Shown in pieces: positions 1-7,953 of a stretch of 64,000 nt of DNA. The translations under genes and the position numbers were made by a program. Numbering within the stretch: the first letter of the stretch is position 1; each line of letters starts with the position of its first letter. The notes beneath the pieces were generated by a model that saw only the letters and a list, made by a program, of their open reading frames with translations, searched no databases and was not told the DNA's origin. Source of the stretch: Hydrogenophaga sp. (GTDB taxonomy: Bacteria > Pseudomonadota > Gammaproteobacteria > Burkholderiales > Burkholderiaceae_C); contig JAEUOT010000023.1 in assembly GCA_016790705.1 (NCBI GenBank), positions 61,887 through 125,886 of the forward strand. The letters are read 5' to 3'.

Positions 1-179
1 GCCAGCATCACGACCATCAGCACCAGGATGAGTGTGATCACGTCCAGGTAGGTCAGCAGCCAGCCTTCTTCTTCGGCGTCGGGTCGTGTTTCCACATGCC
101 AGCGGCGGTAGCGTCCGACGGCGGTCGAGACGCGGACCTGGCGGCCGGGGGCGGGGGAGGATTGCGAGATCGCGGCCAT
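1..179 (-). CDS. motB: Flagellar motor stator protein MotB-like, N-terminal fragment (cut by window edge)
   Basis: The first 59 codons of a stator B subunit are visible. After a polar, basic N-terminus of about 38 residues comes one membrane helix starting at GWLLTYLDVITL. Asp46 in this helix matches the proton-binding aspartate of MotB/PomB. The start codon lies 2 bp after the stop of motA, the usual A-B order for the stator pair, so the two are probably one operon. The peptidoglycan-binding OmpA-like domain should lie beyond the window. The helix, the aspartate and the position behind motA make the call likely; the rest is unseen. Confidence 0.8.
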   Translation of the reverse strand, partial: MAAISQSSPAPGRQVRVSTAVGRYRRWHVETRPDAEEEGWLLTYLDVITLILVLMVVML

Positions 180-181
180 GC

Positions 182-1000
182 TCACTTGCCCTTGCCGACC
201 GGTCGGGCGTCGTTGATCTCGTCGTCGTACTGCGCGACAAACGCCTTGAGGGTCTCGCGCATCAGCGACGGGCTGCGACCCACACACATCATCGAGATGC
301 CTTCGAGGATCATGTTCATCAGCACCAGCCGCTGCTCGGTGCGCCGTTCGAGTTTGACGGCGATCGGCTTGAAGATCAGGTTGGCCAGCAACACGCCGTA
401 GAAGGTGGTGATCAGAGCGATGGCCAGTTGCGAACCGATGGCGGCCATGTTGCCGCTGCCGACCAGGTCCATCAGGTTGATCAGACCGAGCAGGGTGCCG
501 AGCATGCCGAACGCAGGGGCGTAGCTGGCCATGACGCGAAACAGCTGCGCCTCGGCGGACTCGCGCTGGCGCAGGTGGGCGATGCGCCACTGCAGCAGAT
601 CGATGATCTCTTCTTCGGGGGTGCGGTCGATCACCAACTGCACGCCGGTGCGCAGAAAGGGGTTGGTGACATAGGCAAGGGCTTTTTCGACCGCCTGCAG
701 GTCGCCCTGGACCCAGAGCTTGGACAGGGCGACCAGCTCTTCGATGTCGTGGCGCGAGTCCAGCTTGTCCTCGCGCAGCACGTGTGAGACCAGCTTCACG
801 ACCCGCAGCACCTCGCGCAGGGGGTAGCTCAGGAAGGTCGCGGCCAGTGTGCCGCCCAGTACGATGGCAATGCTGGGCAGGTCCAGGAAGTTGCCCGGCT
901 TGTCCGATCCGAACAGCAGGATCACCGCCATGAGCGCGACACTGGCCACCATGCCGATCAGGGTGGACGGGTTCACGGCAGGGCCTCCGGGGAAATGCAT
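182..1000 (-). CDS. motA: Flagellar motor stator protein MotA/PomA/MotC type
   Basis: Inner-membrane A subunit of the flagellar stator, which couples ion flow to rotation together with MotB. The 272-residue protein has the family pattern: two N-terminal helices (about residues 12-30 and 42-58), a charged cytoplasmic loop from about 70 to 165 that would contact FliG, and two C-terminal helices around PAFGMLGTLLGLINLM and ALITTFYGVLLANLIF. The PSIAIVLGGT segment and the proline before the third helix are typical. The start is near-leaderless: a CACAAT box at 1013-1018 sits 12 bp upstream. A start at Val9 would also keep the first helix. It is more like PomA/MotC than enterobacterial MotA, which suggests a two-gene stator locus apart from the main flagellar cluster. 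Confidence 0.92.
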   Translation of the reverse strand: MHFPGGPAVNPSTLIGMVASVALMAVILLFGSDKPGNFLDLPSIAIVLGGTLAATFLSYPLREVLRVVKLVSHVLREDKLDSRHDIEELVALSKLWVQGDLQAVEKALAYVTNPFLRTGVQLVIDRTPEEEIIDLLQWRIAHLRQRESAEAQLFRVMASYAPAFGMLGTLLGLINLMDLVGSGNMAAIGSQLAIALITTFYGVLLANLIFKPIAVKLERRTEQRLVLMNMILEGISMMCVGRSPSLMRETLKAFVAQYDDEINDARPVGKGK

Positions 1001-1012
1001 CGCATACCCGGG

Positions 1013-1018
1013 ATTGTG
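1013..1018 (-). promoter_or_regulatory. Putative -10 box (CACAAT) for motA
   Basis: On the minus strand CACAAT is followed after 12 bases by the motA ATG, so the predicted transcript would have a leader of only about six bases. No clear -35 is visible. Confidence 0.4.
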
Positions 1019-1084
1019 GGCAGCGGGCCGGCGGCCAGCGCCCGGAAAAGGGGGGGCGGGACGGTGCTTTTCCGCCCCCGGGAA

Positions 1085-2311
1085 TCAGCGGCCCGACTCG
1101 GTCACGGGACGCCAGCCCGGCGGCAGCCGTTCAAGGCCGAGCACCAGCAGGTACAGCAGCAGGGTCACCGCCGAGAGATCGAATGCCATCAGGACCCGGT
1201 CGGCAGCGGTCTCCAGATGCCACTTCAGCTCGAAGTAGGTGGTCAGGAAGACGGTGAACAGCACCCCGACGTAGGCCATCAGCGCCAGCAGCGACGGCAC
1301 CGCGAACCAGAGCCGGCGCCAGCGCAGCGCCACCACGACCAGCAGCAGCGCCAGCACCGCGAAATACTCCTGCGAGAGGAAGCGGAAGAAGTGCAGGATC
1401 AGCCCGACCTCGTCGTAGGACTGCAGCCGCCGCAGACCGCGCTCCAGCAGACTGCCGTTGCGAAGCAGGTCGCTGGTGATGTTCGCGTGCGACACCGGCA
1501 GCTTCCAGACCAGGGCGAACACCAGCCAGGGCAGCACCGCATACAGCGCCAGCCGGGGCCGCCGGACAAACGCCGGCAGCAGCGCCACCACCAACAGCGC
1601 GGCCATCACCGCGCCCTCGTTCTTGAGGAACAGCAGGTGCAGCAGGCAGCCGGCGATCACCAGTGCGTGGCCGGCCGGCAGGGGGGCCGTGCGGTCGGCG
1701 CCGCGTCGGTAGATCTCGGCAGCGGCCACCAGGGCCAGCGCGAAGTGGATCGCGACCAGGCTGTCCATGTAGCCGCTGAGCAGGTTTTCTGCGCAGACCA
1801 GCAGCATGAGGCTGAGCCAGAGGCAATAGGCCGCCATCGAGCGGAACAGGTAGGCGGCAAAGAACAGTGGCGGCGCGAGCGCGATGGCGACCGACGCGCG
1901 CGGCACGATCTCGTTCCACCGACCCATGGCGCGGGCCAGCGAGGCCGCGATCGCCGGCACGATGACCGGGTACTCGTTGTGGGTGTAGGGCGCGTAGTTG
2001 TCGAGCTGGGCGTAGAGCGACCCGTCGAGGAAGATGCGCTTGGCGTGGAACAGCCAGATCGACCGTGTGTCCCAGCCGGTGGCGGGGTACAGCAGCGGGA
2101 TCACGACGCAGATCAGCAGAAAGCCGATGGCGATCAGGCCGTTGAGTTGCCAGCGCTGGAGCGCGCGCCCCAGGCACAGCACCAGCAACGCCGCCCAGGC
2201 CCAGACCGGCAGGTGCCAGCCCGCCGCCCAGAGCAGCATGTTCAGCAGGTTCAGCGCGGTGAAGGCCGCGCCCGCCAGCAGGTAGTCGTCGGATTCAGTG
2301 ATGGCACGCAT
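1085..2311 (-). CDS. Multi-pass membrane protein, probable GT-C-type glycosyltransferase
   Basis: A 408-residue protein that is mostly hydrophobic helices, roughly ten to twelve. After two helices there is a non-membrane stretch with WDTRSIWLFHAKRIF and a run of polar and aromatic residues (YAPYTHNEYPV, about 105-116). An early extracytoplasmic loop with acidic and aromatic residues is typical of polyprenyl-phosphate-sugar-using GT-C transferases such as the PMT/ArnT relatives. The canonical first-loop Asp-Glu pair is not obvious, so the family call is inference. It overlaps the upstream gene by 17 bp, so it is co-translated with it in the envelope cassette. Likely role: adding a sugar to a lipid-linked or surface glycan. 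Confidence 0.55.
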   Translation of the reverse strand: MRAITESDDYLLAGAAFTALNLLNMLLWAAGWHLPVWAWAALLVLCLGRALQRWQLNGLIAIGFLLICVVIPLLYPATGWDTRSIWLFHAKRIFLDGSLYAQLDNYAPYTHNEYPVIVPAIAASLARAMGRWNEIVPRASVAIALAPPLFFAAYLFRSMAAYCLWLSLMLLVCAENLLSGYMDSLVAIHFALALVAAAEIYRRGADRTAPLPAGHALVIAGCLLHLLFLKNEGAVMAALLVVALLPAFVRRPRLALYAVLPWLVFALVWKLPVSHANITSDLLRNGSLLERGLRRLQSYDEVGLILHFFRFLSQEYFAVLALLLVVVALRWRRLWFAVPSLLALMAYVGVLFTVFLTTYFELKWHLETAADRVLMAFDLSAVTLLLYLLVLGLERLPPGWRPVTESGR

Positions 2312-3359
2312 ACAGCAGGATGCCCCCTTCTTTGTCGACCACCTTGCAGTCGCCGAACTCGGGCCCGAGGGTGCCCTCCGCGCGACCGAACACCCATTCG
2401 GACTGGTGCACGATGCGGGACGGGTAGAGGTATTCGGTGGCGCGCTGGAAGATCTCGCTTTCGTCGTCGCCCTTGCCCATGTCGCCGGCCAGCACGAAGG
2501 CGCGGTCGCCGTTGCGACGGACCAGTGTCTTCATGTCGCGGACCTCGGGCGGCACCGCGCGGCCGACGCCGTCGTCGTCCAGGGTGTTGAAGATCGGGCT
2601 GGGATCGAAGTGGGTGTACATCTCGACCAGCAGCAAGGTCATGTGCGCCAGCAGGACGCCGGCCGCCAGGTCCAGCACCAGTCCGCCCCAGGCGGCGCGG
2701 GCGCTGCTGCCGTCCAGCAGGGTCAGCGGGCGCCGGAAGCGCCCCGTGAAGCCGATGTGGTGCTTTCTCACCATCACCGCGCCGAACAGCACCAGGGCGG
2801 CCGCCACCGCCCAGGCCAGCAGGTAGTTGAGGTAGACCTCGGACTGCGGGACGTTTTTCAGGTGGGGTGGCAGCGGGATCAGGAAATTCGGGTCGCCGTC
2901 GGTGGTCCGGAAGTGCAGCATCCCGTTCTCGAGCCGGACGTCGGCGATGCCGGAGCCGGCCTGGACAAACGGCACCAGTTGCTCGGCGCTCAGCCGGAAG
3001 CTGCCGGTGACGGAGTGGACCGAGAGCGATCCGATGATGATGTCGTTCGGCGTGGTCGCCGGGTCCAGGCGCAGGCCGGAGACCGGTTTTTTCGAGGCCA
3101 CGATCGCCCGGATCAGCGCCAGCGGCGCGGGCGTCTCCTGGCTGGGCACGATGAACATCGACTCGACCTGGTCGTCCCTGAAATCGGTCGCGACCTTCCT
3201 GTGGTTGGAGAAGTAGAGATAGATCGGCGTCGGGATGTCGTGGTGGTAGCTGATGTCCACCCGCATGCGGTAGGGCTTGATCAGCGAATGCACCCACGGC
3301 GTCATGAGCAGGCTCAGGACGAGCAGCAGCAGGAGCGTGCGGGCGCGCTGACGAGTCAT
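2295..3359 (-). CDS. Membrane-anchored protein of unknown function in glycan cassette
   Basis: I do not recognise this 354-residue family. It has an N-terminal membrane anchor (about 8-27) and then a mainly beta-like extracytoplasmic region (about 30-175). Two membrane helices follow, near LNYLLAWAVAAALVLFGAVM and GGLVLDLAAGVLLAHMTLLL. The C-terminal domain of about 100 residues contains FVLAGDMGKGDDESEIFQ and TEYLYPSRIV. The YLYPSR stretch and a late Cys pair (FGDCKVV and LLYAC) resemble soluble tails of some GT-C proteins, but this is a loose resemblance. It overlaps the GT-C-like gene by 17 bp and follows the acyltransferase by 33 bp, so it probably works with them. Confidence 0.6.
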   Translation of the reverse strand: MTRQRARTLLLLLVLSLLMTPWVHSLIKPYRMRVDISYHHDIPTPIYLYFSNHRKVATDFRDDQVESMFIVPSQETPAPLALIRAIVASKKPVSGLRLDPATTPNDIIIGSLSVHSVTGSFRLSAEQLVPFVQAGSGIADVRLENGMLHFRTTDGDPNFLIPLPPHLKNVPQSEVYLNYLLAWAVAAALVLFGAVMVRKHHIGFTGRFRRPLTLLDGSSARAAWGGLVLDLAAGVLLAHMTLLLVEMYTHFDPSPIFNTLDDDGVGRAVPPEVRDMKTLVRRNGDRAFVLAGDMGKGDDESEIFQRATEYLYPSRIVHQSEWVFGRAEGTLGPEFGDCKVVDKEGGILLYACHH

Positions 3360-3392
3360 GTTCGGTCCGTCGGCGCCCGTTTCCGGGCCCGT

Positions 3393-5336
3393 TCAGCGGT
3401 TCCCGAAAATCTGCGGCGCAATCTGTTCGATGAAGGTGGTCGATGCGGCCACGGTCATGTGACCGTAGTCGAAGGTCATGGGCTCACTGGCCCGCTCGTG
3501 CAGCCGTGTGAGGCAGCCGTTGGGATCGCAGAAGACATCGAGTCCCGCAATGAACTCGCCTCCCGCCCGTTCGGTCCGCATCTTCACTTCGCGCGAATAG
3601 GCGGCAATATGATCGTCGAGGAACGAGTTAGGGAGCCGTAAGGGCGGCACAGCCTGACGCGGACCTTTCTTCCATTCGTTCAACAGGATCTCGGGCAGCG
3701 GGGCGCGCCAGAACGGTGCGTCGCCGATCACCACCACCCGGCCGGCGCCGGCCGCGCGGATCGCCTCGATGGTCTTCTCGAAGTTCGCCATGTCGTAGCG
3801 GCCGTGGATCAGTTGTTCGTGCCAGTAGGCGTAGAGCAGCACGATCTCGGGCTTGAGGCGCCGGATGTCCTCCAGGATGTCGTCGTTGAGCTGACGGCAC
3901 AGCGGTCGCGGCTCGTGCCCCAGCACCGGCGGGCAGATGGCGGCGGTGCGTTCGGCGATGCCGAACCGGTACTTTCCGGCGTCCTGCAGCGCCTTGAGGC
4001 CAGGGTAGAGCGAGCCGGCGTGCGAGTCGCCCCAGAGGAACACCAGCGGTCGGCGGTCTTCGGTACAGAACGGCTGGAAGTCGCGGGAGGTCTGCTCGAA
4101 GCCCAGCATGCAGGTCTTGACCCGCCAGCCTTCGGTCAGGGCCGCCTCGCCGCCCTTGGTCTGCAGGGTCCGGATCAGGGGCGGGACGTCTGCGTCGGCG
4201 GACCCCGGGCGCGACAACTGCCAGCCCGCCAGCGCCGCCACCGCCAGCCCGGCACACAAGGCACCGACCACGGCCGGCCGGTGTCTGAGCCGGCCAAAGC
4301 GCACCGGGCGTTCGATCCAGCGCCAGGTCAGCCAGGCCAGCAGCACGCTGACCGCCAGCCAGAGCCATTGCGTCGAGGTCGGTGGCAGGCCGCCGTGGCG
4401 GATGCGGGCCAGGGTCAGGAGCGGCCAGTGCCACAGGTACAGCGGGTAGCTGATCAGACCGATCCAGACCATGGGCCGTGTGGCCAGCAGGTGGCGGTGA
4501 ATGACCGTGTGCGGGCCGGAGCCGACAAGGAGTGCGGTGGCGGCCACCGCAGCCACCGCCCAGCCTCCCGGGAACCGCCGTTCGGGTGTGAGCCGGACCA
4601 GCACGATGGTCAGCAGCAGCAGGCCAATGAACGCCAGCGCGGTGGGGAGGCGGCGTGCGCGGTCGGGTCGGTCGCGCTGCAGGGTGAAAGCCGCCAGCCA
4701 GGCGCCCGTCGCCAGCTCCCAGAACCGGGACAGCGGGTGATAGAAGGCGGCGGTCCGGTCGATCTTGAGCAGCCAGAGGCTGTAGAGCAGCGACAACAGC
4801 AGCAGCACGCCGATGGACCGCGCCATGCCCAGCCGCAGGCGGTGGACGGCCCATAGCGCGGCGGGCCAGACGATGTAGAACTGCTCCTCGATCGCCAGCG
4901 ACCACAGGTGCAGCAGCGGCTTGCGGAAGGCCTCGGCATCGAAGTAGCCGGACTCGCTCCAGAGCGTGAAATTGGAGGCGAACACGGCGGCCGACATCAG
5001 ATGACGGCCCAGCCGCATCAGGTCCAGCGGCAGCAGCAGCGCGCTGGCGGCGACCGCCGTGGCGGCCAGAACGACCAGAAGCGCCGGCAGGATGCGCCGG
5101 ATGCGGCGGGCGTAGAAACCGGCCAGGCCCGCGCGTCCCTGGTGGAGGTCCTCCAGCAGCTTCTGGCTGATCAGGTAGCCCGAGAGGAGGAAGAAGATGT
5201 CGACGCCGACAAAGCCCCCCGGGAGGGCGTGGGGGAAGGCGTGGTGCAGGAGGACCGCGACGACGGCGATGGCGCGCAGGCCGTCAATGTCGGGGCGATA
5301 GGGATGGCGGGCGGTGGTGTGCAAGACAGGGGTCAT
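3393..5336 (-). CDS. Acyltransferase-3 (OafA/YrhL-like) with C-terminal SGNH domain
   Basis: This 647-residue protein joins a membrane acyltransferase-3 domain (about 1-370, ten or so helices) to a periplasmic SGNH esterase-like domain (about 400-647). The N-terminus has RPDIDGLRAIAVVAVLLHHA, in which an Arg is followed ten residues later by His, the family's R-X10-H motif. PGGFVGVDIFFLLSGYLIS is also diagnostic. In the SGNH part the nucleophile lies in LWGDSHAGSLYPGL, and the C-terminal FDYGHM supplies the Asp and His. Proteins of this design carry acetyl groups across the membrane onto O-antigen or exopolysaccharide. It sits 45 bp after a secreted SGNH lipoprotein gene in the same orientation. 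The substrate is unknown. Confidence 0.9.
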   Translation of the reverse strand: MTPVLHTTARHPYRPDIDGLRAIAVVAVLLHHAFPHALPGGFVGVDIFFLLSGYLISQKLLEDLHQGRAGLAGFYARRIRRILPALLVVLAATAVAASALLLPLDLMRLGRHLMSAAVFASNFTLWSESGYFDAEAFRKPLLHLWSLAIEEQFYIVWPAALWAVHRLRLGMARSIGVLLLLSLLYSLWLLKIDRTAAFYHPLSRFWELATGAWLAAFTLQRDRPDRARRLPTALAFIGLLLLTIVLVRLTPERRFPGGWAVAAVAATALLVGSGPHTVIHRHLLATRPMVWIGLISYPLYLWHWPLLTLARIRHGGLPPTSTQWLWLAVSVLLAWLTWRWIERPVRFGRLRHRPAVVGALCAGLAVAALAGWQLSRPGSADADVPPLIRTLQTKGGEAALTEGWRVKTCMLGFEQTSRDFQPFCTEDRRPLVFLWGDSHAGSLYPGLKALQDAGKYRFGIAERTAAICPPVLGHEPRPLCRQLNDDILEDIRRLKPEIVLLYAYWHEQLIHGRYDMANFEKTIEAIRAAGAGRVVVIGDAPFWRAPLPEILLNEWKKGPRQAVPPLRLPNSFLDDHIAAYSREVKMRTERAGGEFIAGLDVFCDPNGCLTRLHERASEPMTFDYGHMTVAASTTFIEQIAPQIFGNR

Positions 5337-5381
5337 CAGGTCGGAACGGCCACCGCACCGCTCCGGCCTGCAGGCGGCGCC

Positions 5382-6032
5382 TTACTTGAGCATCGGGAAC
5401 AGTGCGGCGGCGACGTTGCTCTTGATGAGGTTCTGGGCGGCATCGGTGAAGTGGGTGCCGTCGTAATGGTAGTAGTTCCCGTCGTAGGGAATGCCGGCGG
5501 ACAGGTTCACGTAGCCGCTCTTGCTGTTGGCGGCTGCGGCCTGGTAGGCGGCGGAGTAGGCCTGGGCGATTTCACCGCCGAAGGCCTTGAGCGTGAATTC
5601 GCCCATGATCACCTGGGCACCGGATTCACGGGCCAGCTTGGCCATGCTCTCTAGGTAGGGGCGGGTGATGACTTCGGGGCACTCGGGGCAGAAGGGCGGA
5701 ATGTCGTTGGTGCCGTGCATCAGCAGGATGTGCGTCGGACGGTCGTTGGCCAGCACGCCGGGCAGGCGGTCCAGCGCGGCCTGGGAGTCTTCACCCCCCA
5801 GCCCTTCGTTGATCACGGTGATCGAGCGCTTGGCGTTCAGGCCGTCGGCCTGGATCTGGGCCTTGAGCTTCTCGACCCACAGCTCGCTGGGGTTCACCCA
5901 CTGGCCGCGGTCGTTCGTCAGGGAGTCGCCGTAGGCCACGATGACGATGGGCTTGCTGGAGTCGCTGCCGCCGCCACAGGCTGAAAGCAGCAGCATGGAC
6001 AGGGAAACGAGAAGAAGGGACAGCTTTTTCAT
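5382..6032 (-). CDS. SGNH/GDSL-family esterase lipoprotein
   Basis: A 216-residue exported hydrolase. It has a signal peptide with lipobox LLSAC (Cys19) and a glycine-rich linker. The SGNH blocks follow: AYGDSLT (Ser37), a mid-protein Gly, MHGTND (Asn) and DGTHFTD near the C-terminus (Asp and His). All catalytic positions are present, so it should be an active periplasmic or surface esterase, lipase or deacetylase. It is the first gene of the cassette that continues with an acyltransferase/SGNH fusion, which fits trimming or transfer of O-acetyl groups on a glycan. Its relation to TesA-type thioesterases is only structural. An inverted repeat at 6091-6114 lies upstream but has no T-run. Confidence 0.85.
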   Translation of the reverse strand: MKKLSLLLVSLSMLLLSACGGGSDSSKPIVIVAYGDSLTNDRGQWVNPSELWVEKLKAQIQADGLNAKRSITVINEGLGGEDSQAALDRLPGVLANDRPTHILLMHGTNDIPPFCPECPEVITRPYLESMAKLARESGAQVIMGEFTLKAFGGEIAQAYSAAYQAAAANSKSGYVNLSAGIPYDGNYYHYDGTHFTDAAQNLIKSNVAAALFPMLK

Positions 6033-6133
6033 GGGAGCGGCCGGAGGGTGGTGGGGCCCAAGGGGGCAGAACCGCGAATCATAAATGCCCGGGCGTTGGC
6101 ATTTCCTAACGCCCCCTGGCGGCGGTGGCAGGC

Positions 6134-7030
6134 TCAGCGCATGCCGTTTCGGCTGGCCAGTTCCATGAACAGGGCCGAGTGGTCCAGATCGGCCAGCCCG
6201 TGCTCGGCCGCTTGCGCGAACAGCGCCTCGAACAGGGTGGTGACGGGCGCATCAAAACCGATTTCGCTCGCCGTGGCCAGCGCGTTGCGCATGTCCTTGA
6301 GCTGGACGGTGATGGCGGCGCGCTTGGCGAAGTCGCGCTCGACCATGCGTTGTCCGTGCACCTGAAGAATCCGGCTGTCGGCGAACCCGCCGGTGATCGC
6401 CTGCCTGACCTTGCCCATGTCGGCGCCGCCCTTTTCACAGAGCAGCAAGGCCTCGGCCACGGCCCCGATGGTGATGCCGACGATCATCTGGTTGGCCAGT
6501 TTGGCCAGTTGGCCCGAGCCGTGCGGCCCCACGTGGGTCGCGCGCCCCAGGGCGGCAAACACCGGCTGGGCCCGCCCGAAATCGCCGGCCTTGCCGCCGG
6601 CCATAATGGCCAGCGTGCCGGCCTCGGCGCCGACCGTGCCGCCCGAAACCGGCGCGTCCAGGTGGTGCACGCCCAGTGCCGCCAGACGCGCGGCGTGGTC
6701 ACGGGCCTGGCGCGGCTGGATGGACGACATGTCGATCACCAGCGAACCGGGACGCAAGCCGCTGCTGGCGCCCTGCGCGAAGAGCACGCTTTCCACCGCG
6801 TCACCGTTTTCCAGCAGGCAGATGACGATGTCGGCGGCGGCAACCGCCTGCGCCGGCGTGTCGGCGACCGTGGCGCCAAAGGGCAGCAGACGCTCGGCTT
6901 TGGCCCGTGAACGGTTCCAGGCGCTGACCCGGTGGCCCGCTTCACACAGGCGGCGGGCCATCGGCAGGCCCATCATGCCGATGCCCAGCACGGCGATCGA
7001 GAGGGGCGCGGAAGGAGTGGATTCGGACAT
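6134..7030 (-). CDS. NAD(P)-dependent oxidoreductase, 3-hydroxyisobutyrate dehydrogenase family
   Basis: A 298-residue beta-hydroxyacid dehydrogenase. The Rossmann motif is at the N-terminus (VLGIGMMGLPMARRL), the substrate-binding loop is DAPVSGGTVGAEAGTLA, and the catalytic lysine lies in GSGQLAKLANQ. The C-terminal half is the all-helical dimerisation domain. Likely reactions are oxidation of 3-hydroxyisobutyrate or reduction of tartronate semialdehyde; the sequence alone does not separate them. I chose the ATG at 7030 because a longer frame adds residues without family character and because TACACT lies six bases before this ATG. A GntR regulator gene is upstream in the same direction, but a strong terminator separates them. 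Confidence 0.85.
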   Translation of the reverse strand: MSESTPSAPLSIAVLGIGMMGLPMARRLCEAGHRVSAWNRSRAKAERLLPFGATVADTPAQAVAAADIVICLLENGDAVESVLFAQGASSGLRPGSLVIDMSSIQPRQARDHAARLAALGVHHLDAPVSGGTVGAEAGTLAIMAGGKAGDFGRAQPVFAALGRATHVGPHGSGQLAKLANQMIVGITIGAVAEALLLCEKGGADMGKVRQAITGGFADSRILQVHGQRMVERDFAKRAAITVQLKDMRNALATASEIGFDAPVTTLFEALFAQAAEHGLADLDHSALFMELASRNGMR

Positions 7031-7036
7031 GCGGCG

Positions 7037-7042
7037 AGTGTA
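7037..7042 (-). promoter_or_regulatory. -10 box (TACACT) for a predicted leaderless oxidoreductase mRNA
   Basis: TACACT is followed by six bases and then the ATG at 7030, so transcription should begin at or next to the start codon. No Shine-Dalgarno sequence is present in between. Confidence 0.5.
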
Positions 7043-7081
7043 GGAATGGCGTCCGCGACTGTCGCGGCCGCCCGGGGAAAG

Positions 7082-7116
7082 AAAAAAGGTGGTTTCCGGG
7101 GGGACCGGAAACCACC
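7082..7116 (-). terminator. Intrinsic terminator after the GntR regulator gene
   Basis: A perfect 12-bp stem (7088-7099 with 7105-7116) and 5-base loop is followed on the minus strand by six T. It lies 10 bp after the regulator's stop codon. Confidence 0.9.
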
Positions 7117-7125
7117 GAAAGTGGT

Positions 7126-7848
7126 TCAACGAACCACGGAGTTGATCGGAGTGTCCCGGGCCGCCGGGGCTTCGGGAGCGGATTGCTGACCCAGATAGGC
7201 ACCGGCCTGACGGCTGTGCTCCCGCATCAGCGCTTCGGCCCGTCCCGCGTCGCCCTGGGACACGGCCTCGGCAATCGCGGCATGTTCGTCCCAGACCGGC
7301 TCACGCAGGAAGTCGTGTTGCAGCGCCTCGCCCATCGCGCGGCGGATGTGCTGCCAGTGCAGCAGGGCGCTCTGCTCGATCAGCGGATTGGCCGAGGCCC
7401 GGTAGAGCGCCAGGTGAAAGGCCAGATCGGCGTCGATCATGGCCTTGATGTCGCCGGAGCGCACGGCCCGGCGTCCCTGCTCGATCAGCGCGGCATCGAT
7501 GCGGGTGCGCCGCTCCGCGGCCAGCCGCGCCGCCAGTGTGTCGAGGGCGCCTCGGACCTCGTACACCTGGGCGATCCAGGCTGGGTCCAGCGGCGTGACC
7601 TGCAGTCCCCGGCTGCGGCCTTGGGGTGCGCCGGCCAGGGGGGCATCCTGCACGAAACCGTCCCGTTTGAGCAGGCGCAGCGCCTGCATCACCGGCTGGC
7701 GGGACACCGCCAGCCGTTCGGCGAGCTCTTCCTGCGTGATGCGCTGGCCGGGCGCCAGCGAACCGGCGCTGATCGCGTCCAGCAGCGCCCGGTAGACCTG
7801 GTCGACCAGGTCGGGGGCGGTTTCGAGTTGCAGCAACTGGGCGGGCAT
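7126..7848 (-). CDS. GntR-family transcriptional regulator, FCD (FadR/VanR) subfamily
   Basis: A 240-residue regulator. The winged helix-turn-helix is N-terminal (about 12-75) with the typical PGQRITQEELAERLAVSRQP segment. The C-terminal all-helical FCD ligand domain carries an Asp and spaced histidines (IDADLAFHLALYRASANPLI, later WDEHAAI and REHSRQA) that usually bind a metal and a carboxylate ligand. The ATG at 7848 is used because the upstream extension of the frame is not protein-like. A near-perfect 20-bp palindrome 12 bp upstream suggests autoregulation and perhaps control of the divergent hydrolase at 7954. The effector is unknown, probably a small organic acid. Confidence 0.88.
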   Translation of the reverse strand: MPAQLLQLETAPDLVDQVYRALLDAISAGSLAPGQRITQEELAERLAVSRQPVMQALRLLKRDGFVQDAPLAGAPQGRSRGLQVTPLDPAWIAQVYEVRGALDTLAARLAAERRTRIDAALIEQGRRAVRSGDIKAMIDADLAFHLALYRASANPLIEQSALLHWQHIRRAMGEALQHDFLREPVWDEHAAIAEAVSQGDAGRAEALMREHSRQAGAYLGQQSAPEAPAARDTPINSVVR

Positions 7849-7860
7849 GGTGGTGATTTT

Positions 7861-7880
7861 GTACTCTGTATACAGAATAC
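7861..7880. promoter_or_regulatory. Operator palindrome next to the GntR gene
   Basis: Twenty bases read almost the same on both strands: 18 of 20 positions are symmetric around the core TCTGTATACAGA. The TGTATACA core is typical of FCD-type GntR operators. It lies between the regulator (start 7848) and the divergent hydrolase (start 7954), so it can act on both. Confidence 0.7.
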
Positions 7881-7940
7881 ACGAAATCCGGCGGGCCAGG
7901 TGGTGCTTCCGGGGTGACCGGCTTGCGCAGGGCGCGGTGC

Positions 7941-7946
7941 CACAAT
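7941..7946 (+). promoter_or_regulatory. -10 box (CACAAT) for a predicted leaderless hydrolase mRNA
   Basis: CACAAT ends seven bases before the ATG at 7954, which places the predicted transcription start at the start codon. Confidence 0.45.
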
Positions 7947-7953
7947 CCGGCGA

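Noticed and set aside
1043-1074. Inverted repeat as a terminator of the GT-C-like gene
   Set aside because: CGGAAAAG/CTTTTCCG can pair, but the loop is 16 bases of C/G and no T-run follows on the minus strand.
6091-6114. Inverted repeat GGGCGTT/AACGCCC as a terminator
   Set aside because: Seven-bp stem with a ten-base loop and no T-run on either strand; likely chance.
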